64,000 bases of DNA, from assembly GCA_029948255.1 (NCBI GenBank), contig JALIZF010001520.1:284001-348000 (forward strand), given 5' to 3'. This DNA is from Telmatactis stephensoni (lineage: Eukaryota; Cnidaria; Anthozoa; Actiniaria; Isophelliidae). This document shows, one piece after another, positions 1-10,651 of the stretch. The stretch's first letter is position 1; the number at the start of each line of letters is the position of its first letter. Position numbers and translations under genes: made by a program. The notes under the pieces were generated by a model. It saw only the letters and a list, made by a program, of their open reading frames with translations, searched no databases and was not told the origin of the DNA.

Positions 1-108
1 AGAGATCTAGAGCTAGGCTGCTTCAGCTCGAGGCCAACACACAGCAAAACAGAACTCAAAACTGCTGCATAGGCTGGCCAACCGCCACCAGGGGAGGTGA
101 GTGGGTCG

Positions 109-205
109 CGAAAGTTCCCGATGTTCCGGCGTATCTTGAAGTGACCACTCCTAACACGAGTTGGCTTATTTATACTCGGAGCTAATTAATTATGCAGTGA
201 GAATA
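109..205. repeat. 97-bp direct repeat, left copy
   Basis: Begins CGAAAGTTCCCG and ends TGCAGTGAGAATA. It matches 4902-4998 over 97 positions with only two differences that I can see. Similarity may continue weakly outside the 97 bp. The two copies lie 4.8 kb apart in the same orientation, as solo ends or LTR-like sequences of an element would, but no coding sequence lies between them. Confidence 0.8.
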
Positions 206-2180
206 GTCTGTCAAATGCAAACAGTACGTGAGAATACTAACTGAATTAGGCCATTGGAAAGAAGATTCATAGAGTTCCTCAGATCATCAAGGGGACTCGG
301 AAGACTGGCGCCAAAACTAGAGAAATTAAAGGACTCTCAGAAACGACCACTCACAACGAGTGGGTGTGGACGGACTGCTCTTTTTCAGCTAAACTAGGTA
401 GCAAGACATTGCTACAGTGCTTTTTAAGCGATGAAACTGGCACATGGACTGATCCATTATTACTCTGGTTGTGCTTTAAATTGTAAGGGAAGTTAAAGCT
501 TAGTACGTCAAGCTTTTCGATTTCCTGAGCAAAAGCACAGTTCACTGCTAGTGGGTTAATGCTTGCCACAAAACTAAACTATTAATTGCGGCGGCAAACG
601 GGTGAAACGTTTATGGAATTCAAGTTGGCTAGAATGCTAGAACATCCAACGAAAACGAAAAGTCCAACGAAAACCCATCCGTGATAGGACTTGATTTGTT
701 TAAATGTGCCGTGACGAGACGTGTGTCCCCTAAAATTACAACACAATGTGTCTCAAAGGGCAAAATGGGTAAAAGGGCAAATGCGTTGATTGCTAATCAA
801 ATTCTTAACAGCCTTCCGAAGAACACGGGTTTCTATCTGGGGTGTTAGCTAGGAAATGGGCGAGTACATTATAAGACTAGTCGTTTCTAGTAGAAAGTGA
901 AATGCTGCGAGCAGAAAACCGTTGGCAGGCGCGTAGCATGGTCATTTGGCAAGTACGCACGGATGTGTAGGCTGTAAAAAGGAACGTTTTGTCTTCCTTC
1001 GTAGGTTTCCCGGCAGCCCACGGGCTGGCTTGCAATAGAACCGACTAAACTAAGCAAAAATGAGATGTTTTACATTTTTATTTCTTGTTTGAGATAGTAG
1101 AAAACACGGAAAACAATTAGAAAAAACTATATAGAACCGACTAAACTAAGCAAAAATGAGATGTTTTACATTTTTATTTCTTGTTTGAGATAGTAGAAAA
1201 CACGGAAAACAATTAGAAAAAACTTCCCACCTCAAGTATGCACGTGCGTATTATATTGGCGCAATGAACGCTACGTGCCTGGTTGGTGTATCCACGTCAG
1301 CAGAACTGCTCCTCTAAAACTCAAAAAAGGACACTGCTTTCTATAATAGATCAAATTGCCTTGTCTATCCCCTCTTATTTTGATTGGACTTCGCTTTAAC
1401 TAAGAGTCTAAGGTAATCGACTTTTCAAAAAATGGACGTTTTGCTAAATCTGTGAAGTCAATAATCCTAAATTTAACTGGACGCATACCTGCGTGAACTC
1501 AGGCACTCGTTACACTATGGTTGAAGGAATGCGTTCGTAGACAAACTCTCTAAGCTTTTTGCTCTTGTTCCTCAGACTTTTCAGAGTTAATTGCAGTGAT
1601 ATTCTGCTTGGTTTGCGATCTCGCCATGATCATGCTTACGTAATTTAATAGAACCATGATTTTCAGAAATATACTCCGCGGGATCTCATGTTTTCTCTTA
1701 TATTCATTGTGATTACTGAGTAGTTGTATACGATATATAATATCACAATCATTTAATGGTGAACTCGCAACACTTTGTGCAAAGGTGTCTACACTAATAA
1801 CACAAAGTACGCGATTATTTATAGTAACTGCATGTGTAGTCGTTTTAATGAAACCATCCTAAACGGATAAAATTGTCGACAACAATTGGAAGAAGCACTA
1901 TATTAATCCTATCATTAAAGTCACATGGCATAGGTGGAAACATTGTCTCTTATGTCATGATCTTTTCCGCTAAGAACGCGTACAAGACTATGTGTTGATC
2001 AGCAGGGATTTCAGGCCCCAGTTTTTTGGAATTGTCGTACGTGGTATCAAGAAGTAGCAGTTTCATCACTTGTACGGAACCATTTGTGATTGTATTTCGT
2101 AACCTTAGCTCATTGGATATATATTACAGTATTCGTGCTTACTCTATTCAGTGACAGTGACGAGACCTTTATTAATCAAT
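206..2180. other. Non-coding stretch, no gene recognised
   Basis: Apart from the 96-bp duplication at 1035-1224, nothing supportable is visible. Open frames here are short, lack splice context and do not resemble known proteins. A TATA-like string (GAGTATAAATGG) sits just downstream near 2310, but no gene can be attached to it. Confidence 0.4.
1035..1224. repeat. Exact tandem duplication, period 96 bp
   Basis: Two adjacent copies start ATAGAACCGACTAAACTAAG at 1035 and 1131 and read identically for about 94 bases up to the AAAAAACT near 1224. Two near-identical copies suggest a very recent duplication or an assembly artefact. Confidence 0.9.
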
Positions 2181-2989
2181 GCTAATATATGGGCCATTCT
2201 ACGCATGCACTTAGACTTCACGCATGCGCCTTAGAGACTCGACTGCGATTTGGGACTGAACGCAAACCAAACCCGAATTTTAAACTCAGGCCTCCTGCGG
2301 AACGCCCGAGTATAAATGGCATCAAAACATTCCGTCACCTTGACATGTATTCCATATCTATATTATACGCACTACTGCTGGATCCACTACAGCTATCAAC
2401 CACGAATGCAAATTCCTTGCACCCAAAAAACATGAAAAAGGCTAAGAAAAAAAAATGTGAAAAAATTGTTATGAAGGTATAGAGGTTTTGAAAACATCAA
2501 GCTGTCTCCAAGAAATGGGCCTCGCGTTCTGAGGTTCTGGGCAGCGATTTTGGTAGCCGTAGGGGCCAACAGAGGGTAGGGTCCCCAGGAAAGAAAGCAA
2601 GGCAGTATTCTCTGTAAACAATGGACAGCTGTAGAAGCGAGGCTCGACATAAGAGCCGCTCGATTGACCTTGTAATGCATGAAAGGGAACCCCACCCTCT
2701 GTTGACCCTAGGCTCTGAACTAGGTCCAGAATTAGAGCTTTAGCTAGCCCCCCCGAGGTCAACAGAGAGGAAGGATGGGAGGTTAAATTGGACCGAATGT
2801 GGTGATGGTACGTAATTCATTTTGCCTTGGCTCTACGGGTCACGATAGATAGCTGTATCTCTCTGGAAATGCAATGCCAGAAAATGCGTAAACCCGTGGC
2901 TCTCCAGGGCGCCTTCACTACCGGTACTCCTCTATCAATGCAATCCTTTAAATTCGTCACCCCGTGGCTCTCGCTTACGCCAACAAAAC

Positions 2990-3905
2990 TCTAGAAATCC
3001 AACCGCTCTGCAGTCCTCGTAGACTGCCATTTCGTTGATGAATAGCTCCACCTCGCAGTCGATCCCGGACCGCCCTTCTTCCCCACATGGAAATTCACTT
3101 GGCAGTCTCCGACTGCCATTTCTCTCACCTAACTTCACTAATTCGCAGTCCCGGACTGCCATTTCGTCCACATATCTTTCAGACCGCCTTTTTACTCGCA
3201 TGTAAATTCACCATGTAAACTCCCTCCCATGTAAATGCCGGACTGCCATTTCTTTCGCGTGTAAATAACTTCGCAGTCCCGGACTGCCATTTTTTTCACA
3301 TAAATTCACTTCGCAGTCCCGGACTGACATCTTTTCCACGCGTTAAGTCACTTCGCAGTCCCGGACTGCCATTTCTTCCACATAAATTCACTTCGCAGTC
3401 CCGGACTGCCATTCCTTCCACATAAATTCACTTCGCAGTCCCGGACTGCCATGTTTCACGCGAATATATTCACTTCGCAGTCCCGGACTGCCATTTCTTC
3501 CACAAAAATTCACTTCGCAGTCCCAGACTGCCATTTCCTCCACATAAATTCGCTTCGCAGTCCCGGACTGCCATTTCTTCCACGTTAATTCACTTCGCAG
3601 TCCCGGACTGCCATTTCCTCTACATAAATTCACTTCGCAGTCCTGGACTGCCATTTCTTTCACATAAATTCACTTCGCAGTCCCGGACTGCCATTTCTTC
3701 CACATAAATTCGCTTCGCAGTCCCGGACTGCCATTTCTTCCACGCGAATAAATTCACTTCGCAGTCCCGGACTGCCATTTCTTCCACATAAATTCACTTC
3801 GCAGTCCCGGACTGCCATTTTAGTCTACGTGTAAATTCACTTTGCATTCCCGGACTGCCATTTCTCCAGCGACGCGCAAATCGACTTCGCAGTCCCGGAC
3901 TGCCT
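2990..3905. repeat. 40-bp minisatellite with an inverted-repeat core
   Basis: About 18-20 units of a roughly 40-bp motif. Each contains GCAGTCCCGGACTGC, a 6-bp inverted repeat (GCAGTC/GACTGC) around a 3-base CCG spacer, followed by CATTTCTTCCACATAAATTCA-type spacer that varies in length and sequence. Units toward the left end (about 2990-3240) are more diverged. The palindromic core is better conserved than the spacer. Open frames on the minus strand across it are simple by-products of the repeat. Confidence 0.9.
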
Positions 3906-4255
3906 TGAGAAGTGCTCTCGGTCTCATTAAAGCATAAACTTAACATGGAACACACTTAACAGTCCCCAGCCACCCTGGCTGCCACTGCAAACTCCTAAAA
4001 CTAACAACGCAGTGGGACATAAAATAGACGAGCAAAAGGCGAAAAGAACCAAATGTAGCCCCAACCTAGCCCGTCCCAAGGGTAAACAAATGGGTGATTA
4101 AGACTTTGAGCAACAATTCCCGTAATGAGTGTATTAAGCAAAATTACCGGGCGCAACGATTCAACTCATACCTATGCAAATCCGTGAGAAACCAAAGTTT
4201 GAAGTTACGCCCCAATAAAATCAAAACTAAAATGCAAGAAGAACGACTGAACAAA

Positions 4256-4278
4256 ACTGTACTGTACTGTACTGTACT
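4256..4278. repeat. (ACTGT)n microsatellite
   Basis: Four and a half uninterrupted copies of a 5-bp unit. Confidence 0.9.
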
Positions 4279-4901
4279 AAATAAACAAAGGATGAAACAA
4301 ATCAATGCATGACTAATGAACTAAATGGAAACAAAGATCGAAGTCATGAGGCGTAACACAAAGCATGCAAGACGAATGCAAATTGCTAAAGCAGGACGCT
4401 AATGGCAGGACTGACCAAAGTAACACAAAATATATGATAAACGCGGTTTGAGTTAATGATAAAGCTAAAAATGGGCAGCCAACGAAAGTAGTGTGGAAAG
4501 CATAGAATAAACCACGAAGAAACAATTATGAAAAAAGGAACAGAAACAATTGAAAGCCTACCCAAACCGGCGAGCCGACTGATAAAACGCAAATTACAAA
4601 CTTATTGCAAACTTGGACAAGAAAAACCTAGACTAGCGGCTACAAATACAAAATGACTACTTGCCAAATTGGGAATAAACCCTGGGAAAACCAAGAGAAA
4701 ACGTCCGAGTCACAAACACTGAAATTTCCTCCATACGTTTACCAAAGAGAGCTGGAGCCGTTGAGCTCGATAACTCTGCTAACTAGCCATGTTCAGTTTA
4801 GCCAAGATTAGTAGGAAAGCCAGAACGTTGAGGGTGCTGAAACTACTCAGAGAAAGAATCTTGAATTAGAGCTGGTGGCGGTTGACGATGATGGTGAAGA
4901 A

Positions 4902-4998
4902 CGAAAGTTCCCGTTGTTCCGGCGTATCTTGAAGTGACCACTCCTAACATGAGTTGGCTTATTTATACTCGGAGCTAATTAATTATGCAGTGAGAATA
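4902..4998. repeat. 97-bp direct repeat, right copy
   Basis: Partner of 109-205, with two mismatches (A/T at the thirteenth base and C/T near the middle). It lies about 60 bp upstream of the decayed transposase reading frame that opens at 5062, so it may belong to that element's end. Confidence 0.8.
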
Positions 4999-5061
4999 AT
5001 AAATATATAATATAACGTCCAGATGATAACTTCTGAACAACATCTGAATTACAGCACATAG

Positions 5062-7362
5062 CTGAAAAAGTTAAACTGCGGCCAGTATAGAACTCTGTTA
5101 AAAATGCATAATTTGCTGGCGTTACCTCCTGCAATTGTAAACTGCAATGTTGCTACCCCGGCTGGATCTAAATCGTGCCCTCCATTTATTTTATGGGATC
5201 CACCAGATATATTTGAAAGATTTAGATGTCCCGTTTGCTCTCTGGAGGAGAAATATGTCAAAATGTACCCGACAACAATTTGGAATGACGGTTCTACTAC
5301 AAAGCGGAAACCAAAAATTATTTACGACGTAAGTTTTCCTGTACAAGTTGTTGGTCGGATTTACCATTGTCAATTGAACAGTGACCACACCATAACTTCA
5401 ACTCATCATCATGTTTGGTCAGCATTAGCATCAAAAATACCTATAAAACTACACTTCACACATAAGTATGGTTATAGCGACTCTCATTAATATGGCCACA
5501 TCGTCGATTATTTCTTATTTCCTTTCATCCAAGGAAATTACAAACAAATCAATGCTGACTAAGACATCCCTTATCCGAAACAAGACTTCCTAGAGAAATT
5601 GTTTATGGATAATTTCGTTACGATAAAAGAAGCGATTACACAAAGGATGTCCTCTACAACCGCAAATTGGATTTCCACTGACCACACTTTCAAATCTGTG
5701 GCAAATATTGGCTACACAAGAAAAGTCGATGGAAAGTGGATAAACCAGTAAAATTTGTTATTTTGCATTTTGAACGATCGAGGACAAATAATGAAGTGGC
5801 AATTTACAAGATCTACAAAATTTGAAGAAGTGTGGCCATGTTTTGATGAGCTTGCAAAGCCATTCGAAAATCAACAAAAGAAGATAAGTGTAGTGTTTGT
5901 GGACAATTGTTGTCAGGCGCAAAAGCAGTTAAAAGAATGTTTTAAAAACGAAACGCTTCTCGTAAAACTTGATCTTTTCCACGCAGTAAAAAGGTTCATG
6001 GACACAATTCCAAAGAGAGGTAACCAAAGGAAAGACTGCTATCGACTCCAAGTACAGAAGTTCTGAGTAAAAACCTTAATCACTTTGTGAAGAAGTGGAA
6101 AGGTTTCAAAAGCAAAGGAATGCTGGTGTTAAACAAAACATCATTGAACACCATCTTAAATATAGAGGAGCACATAAGCAAAGGATGTCTGTCTAACACA
6201 CCCAGAGGTGGTGGGACAAATCGAAACGAGCGCCTTCATAGGACACTAAGAAAAGTCGCCGGAAAAAGCAGGATGGGACTCCCACTTGCCGAAGCTATTA
6301 TTAGCCAGGTTATAATGAATTATAACCATGAAAGCCAAGGTACTGATGAACAAATTATCAATGAAACTAGTTTATCAATCGAAAGGTTTGGACTAATGAA
6401 CAGTCGATGTTTTGGCAATAAAATGTGCAATCTCACAGAAAGCAATTCAGAGGAAATACAATGCATTATGGAAAGAACATCGATTCTACAAACTCATATG
6501 ATAAATTTCAAAAAATTAGAGTTAGATAAAATTGCTGACCTGACATATTTCTTACTGAATAGCGATATTACATGGGCAATGTCAAAAATTCCAACATCAG
6601 ATGAACAAGATTTGCTAATCGATAGAGCAAAAAGCATCGGACATGAGATCCTTCAAGTAAATGGAGACGGAAACTGTTTTTTTTTACAAGCCTTGGATTT
6701 CAAGTGCAAAATCTACTACAAATGGAAAATTGCCCCGAGGAAGTGCTTTAACCACTTTGAAAGGCTAGGAATTTCTCCTTGGCTCGAATCACAAAATCAC
6801 CAAAAAACAAAATCACAAAAACAGCGGATCAAGAGCCAAACTACCAATTAGACACTCATATGTCATGTCGCTGCGGAGTGAACTCCGTTTCCAGTGAAAG
6901 ACAGAACTGCTGCAGTACAAAACTAAGCAATAAAGGGCAAAAAAGAAAGTACGAGAGTAGATATCCTTGTAGAAAGAACAAACAAATTTGCTCTAACCTT
7001 TGTAAATGCAAACATTGCAGTGTAAGCCCACCAACGAACCACCGGCGAAAAAGAGGAGAACTTCAAAAAAGAGCTTGTTGAGAGGCAAATCGAAAAGGAG
7101 CGAAATGGTTATGTCTGAAGAGTATACCAAATCAAAAGGAGAAAATAACATTTGGTTCCTTTTCTGAAATTGAGTGGTTGCTTCTGGAAAGTGTTATTTT
7201 CATTCTGAGTTCAAAACAGTTAAGCGAGCACTCCTTTCTCTCACAACTAAATTGTTTAATGCATCGGCCAAATTTATTTCAAAAGAGATTCCAAAACGAA
7301 CAGAGGCAGAAATTAAAAGGTGTTTAAAAAAAGGAGAGGTCAAGAAAAAGTTACCGAAATGA
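5062..7362 (+). pseudogene. Degenerate DDE-type transposase with OTU motif and Cys-rich tail
   Basis: The reading frame opens at 5062 after a stop. The N-terminal part has a Cys/His pattern (CPP...FRCPVCSLEEKY) of the kind found in some transposase-associated zinc domains. Candidate catalytic acids follow the usual order: D in STDHTFK (5679-5681), D in FVDNCC (5902-5904) and E in NRNERLHR (about 6228), which follows a glycine-rich PRGGGTN string. Further on, NGDGNCFF (about 6660-6683) matches the nucleophile box of OTU cysteine proteases. A Cys-rich block (about 6860-7080, SRYPCRKNKQICSNLCKCKHC) resembles CXC-type DNA-binding motifs. Three in-frame stops (5488, about 5560, 5749), a frameshift near 6063 and probably another at a T9 run near 6679 make it non-functional as written. 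Superfamily is not assigned. Confidence 0.7.
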
Positions 7363-8423
7363 TAGACAAAAGTTAAGAGTAAAAACATGTTAGCGTAATA
7401 CTGACTTTTAATGTGCAAACAACATTCATTTTACTGTCTCTACATGACTATCATGATCTATAAAACTCTAGCTAGTTATCACTTTTGCACACTGTGTTTA
7501 TGACTGAAAACACACTATCTATAATTCTCATACCCAAACACAATGGAAAGCTAGTCACCGTTTTGCAGTCATAAGCATTTGCAGAATTTGCAAATGTGTA
7601 TAAAATAAAGAATTTAGTTGTTCTTGCACTAAATATGGAAGTTATATATGCTTGTCTATTTTGTTACGGTTACATAAGAATAAATATTCTAAAACTCATC
7701 TATTCAGTACGACTATGTAGATTAGCAGCAATTTATAATGGATTTCTCTGATGTTGCACGTGATGATCCTTGGAAACCCAGGGGTATAAAATTCTTTTTG
7801 CTCATTCCTCGCTCCTCGGCTGTAAAAATTAAAGGTAGTTTACCTGTTTACGGTTATTGGATACTGGAATGTATGCATCGAGGTCAAGTTTTTTCACTCT
7901 TGCAATTTTAAAAATATTAGGAAAATATTAGGAAATGCGGTAGAGACTGAAAATTTGTGTGGAAAAGACTTGTGCAAAAAGACGGTAATTCCGTAAAACC
8001 ATAATGAAATTGATGCACTAATGAGCACATGCAACATCGAACAATTATATATTGCTACGATGAAGGAGCCTCCTCAGCAACGACACTTCGTTATAACTTT
8101 CCGTGAAACATTTTTAAGAAAATTATCAATCACAATGTACACTTAACCAGCTTTTATCAATCTGCTTAATTTCGCGACCACCCCTGATCTATGTTACTAT
8201 TATTATAGCAATTGTATCCACTGTATTTGAAAAAAAAATCAAAAATCATCAAGTAATATTTGAGATACTTTTGATTTAACTACTTATCTTAGAATAGGCT
8301 CTAAAAGAGGTAAAAAAAAGCGGCAAGGGAAGGTCATCGAAAAAGTTGAAGAGTTGATTTGGGAGTCAAAAGCAGTTTGAACTGCTACATCATGACTGAT
8401 CATTTAGATGATGATTAGATGAT
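7363..8423. other. Non-coding stretch, nothing recognised
   Basis: AT-rich sequence with no supportable ORF, RNA or repeat. It is presumably the 3' flank or tail of the element at 5062-7362. Confidence 0.4.
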
Positions 8424-8605
8424 GACAAGACTAAACCTGATAAGGATGTCATCTTCACATATGACAGTGCCCGAGCACACAACCACCCACCTGTCCCTGG
8501 TCCTAACACCAAACTGAAAAAGTTCCCTTCATATAGTCCATTCCTTAATATTGTAGAACAAGAATATTTAATACCAAATGCCAAAGAAGAACTCGCAATA
8601 GTCAT
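8424..8605 (+). pseudogene. Tc1/mariner (IS630-like) transposase DDE fragment
   Basis: About 60 codons are open. They read DVIFTYDSARAHNHP, then PGPNTKLKKFPSYSPFLNIVEQ. This is the second catalytic D with its ARAH context, followed by the PxYSPxLNxxE block of Tc1/mariner-like DDE endonucleases. The rest of the transposase is missing. The expected family length is about 300-350 residues, so this is a short relic. The frame runs directly into a LINE tail at about 8607, so the fragment is also broken by insertion or deletion. The N-terminal helix-turn-helix of a similar element is at 26270-26640. Confidence 0.7.
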
Positions 8606-8606
8606 C

Positions 8607-8765
8607 CATTCAAGTATAGGATACCAGAAGTTCCCAAGGACGTTTTCAAGTATTCTTTATTTCCAACATCAATATCAGAGTGGAATTCTCTGCCCTCTGA
8701 AATAGTAAACACAAAGATTTAGCTAAATTTTCATTCTAAATTGGATAACTATCTACAATAGATCA
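8607..8765 (+). mobile_element. LINE 3'-end fragment (C-terminus of RT protein)
   Basis: The frame reads VFKYSLFPTSISEWNSLP, then a short stretch to a stop and LNFHSKLDNYL. The S-FP-TI-EWN-LP pattern followed by a conserved short helix is the usual C-terminus of CR1/Jockey-type non-LTR retrotransposon proteins. Only about 50 residues remain, with one in-frame stop (TAG about 8720). LINE copies are normally 5'-truncated, which fits. Confidence 0.6.
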
Positions 8766-9591
8766 AGTGACTGCATGCCTAGAATTTTATCAATAAGAAC
8801 AATATATCAATTAGAAATAAGTATTTTTCAGTTCTAAAGCATTATTTACTAATTAGTTAGTTAGTTTATTCAAAATTAATAGTAATTTATATCCTTATTA
8901 CTCACAAACGTATCTATTTTTAGTATTTATATATAAATTAAAAGGAAAAAAATAAAGACTTTGTACTTGATTCATTGTTTAATTGTTACAGATCTGTTTC
9001 GTATGGAGTTACCCTTACTCATCAGACATTACAATGAATGACCGTTACACTGGCAAACTGTTACACTGGCAATTCAAATTAAATATTGGTTATTATTCGT
9101 TGTCACCTTAGATTAATTTACTTAGTTGGAATTATCTACCTTACCTGAGTCACGCACTCACAAGTACATTGTATACATCGCAGTACATTGTACTCTTGTT
9201 ATATATGCCTATAGTCATCATTACAACTTTAGAGAACATAAAATACATATGAAACTGATTTTGACAATTTTAGGCCAGATACAATTCTGATGATAGCACC
9301 TTTTAATTCTTAGGGATTCCAGAAGCTGTACAATATCAGTTGTAAGACACCAAAAGAGGAAGAAATTTTGTCTTTCCACAACATAGTTAGTATATAATGC
9401 AACATATGTAGTGATTCATTTCTTTTTGATTGAGCAGTCAATCAGTTTACTGCATGGCAGCAATTAACTATTGGAAGCTGCAGTGATTGCCATGCAAAAC
9501 TTTCAGATTAAAATTTTCATTTAATTTGAGTTAAAGAGGTGACTTTGGGTACTTTTATTCTAATACAATGTGATTATTCTTGTTATTGCAG
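8766..9591. other. Non-coding, AT-rich
   Basis: No supportable ORF or RNA. It ends at a good acceptor (TTGTTATTGCAG) for the exon at 9592, so part of it is likely intron. Confidence 0.4.
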
Positions 9592-10200
9592 GCAAAAGAA
9601 TGGGGACAAGAACTTCAGGATATGCCTGGAATTACCTATACCAAAACCTGCCCAATCACTCCATATATGCATCTACTAATTTACCACGTACCAAATATTT
9701 TAACAAAATACAGGTCACTGAAGCTTTATACTAGACAAGGTAAAATATTAAGTGGTCAGACAGCTTTTCATGACTCATGGAAAATCATTTCTTTTAAACA
9801 ACAAACCTGAACTGTCAATATTATGCTTGCAAATCTAAAAATATTTCCCACTAACTAGTCAACACTAATAGCAAACTAGTAGCAAACTAATAGCAAACAA
9901 ATAGTTTTTTATAAAACAGTAAAAAAAAAACAGCCAAAGAAAGCATTGTTCTTTGCAATGATATATTTTCATTCTACATCTCTTGCAGGTGTAGAAAAGA
10001 AGAATGATGACTTCAGGAGGATACTTCCTCATTCAATAACAATCCATGCTCTTCATAGAAAAAAGGCAGAGGCACTAAAAGAATATGGAAGGCATGAATG
10101 ACCATACAGAAAGAGGAATAGCAGGTCTTGGTTTGAGGGTGGGAAGGAGCTGGTAGCAAGAAAGGTCCCATGGCAGAGTACAGCAACTACAACATTAGCA
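9592..10200 (+). pseudogene. Two conserved exons of an uncharacterised gene family (copy 1)
   Basis: Exon A (9592-9739) lies between a TTGCAG acceptor and a GTAAAA donor and encodes KEWGQEL...ITPYMHLLIYHV...YRSLKLYTRQ. Exon B starts at 9989 after TCTTGCAG with matching phase and reads GVEKKNDDFRR, later KKAEALKEYGRHE. A TGA at 10099-10101 is followed in the same frame by WFEGGKELVARKVP. The same exons in the same order and phase occur at 38374-39138 (TPYMHILIHHV, GIEKKNDDLRR, LVEGGKLDVAKQVP). Repetition and conservation show that these are true exons of a repeated, probably transposon-borne gene. The function is not recognised. This copy has at least one stop and no recognisable 5' exon. Confidence 0.6.
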
Positions 10201-10651
10201 ACTCCAATCTAATCATACCAAGTTCGAATGAAAAAGACTGTTTCAGGACTGAATGAAATCTTCAGTTATTTGTGGCTCCAACTGCAGTCAAAAACATTTA
10301 AACAAAAAACAAACAAAAAAACAAGAATTGGTACAGGCAAGATGTATAGTTTAAATCTGTTTTAAACATTAGGGATCTAAAACTAGTGGGACAATGAAAT
10401 TAATGATAATAATGTTTTCTTTATTTGAGTCAAAACTGTTTACTTGTAAAAAGTGATGCATTCTTTTAGTGTTTGTATTCTAGGCTAACAATCATTCAAT
10501 ATATGTTTGATTGCATGCATGTTCAAGCAAACAGTTTTTTCAAGAATAAATGATAAAATAAAGGTGTTTGATTGGACTTCGTACATGTATGATGTATGAA
10601 ACAGCTTTCTTCATATTCATTCTATTGAATCATGAAATATCAATTTTCTAG

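Noticed and set aside
2300..2330. TATA-box promoter (GAGTATAAATGG)
   Set aside because: No gene or RNA can be recognised downstream, so one TATA-like word is not enough.
3388..3663. Minus-strand ORF of 91 codons with repeated NGSPGLRSE peptides
   Set aside because: By-product of the 40-bp minisatellite.
2990..3905. CRISPR array
   Set aside because: Units are direct minisatellite repeats with related spacers in a eukaryotic context; there are no unique spacers and no cas genes.
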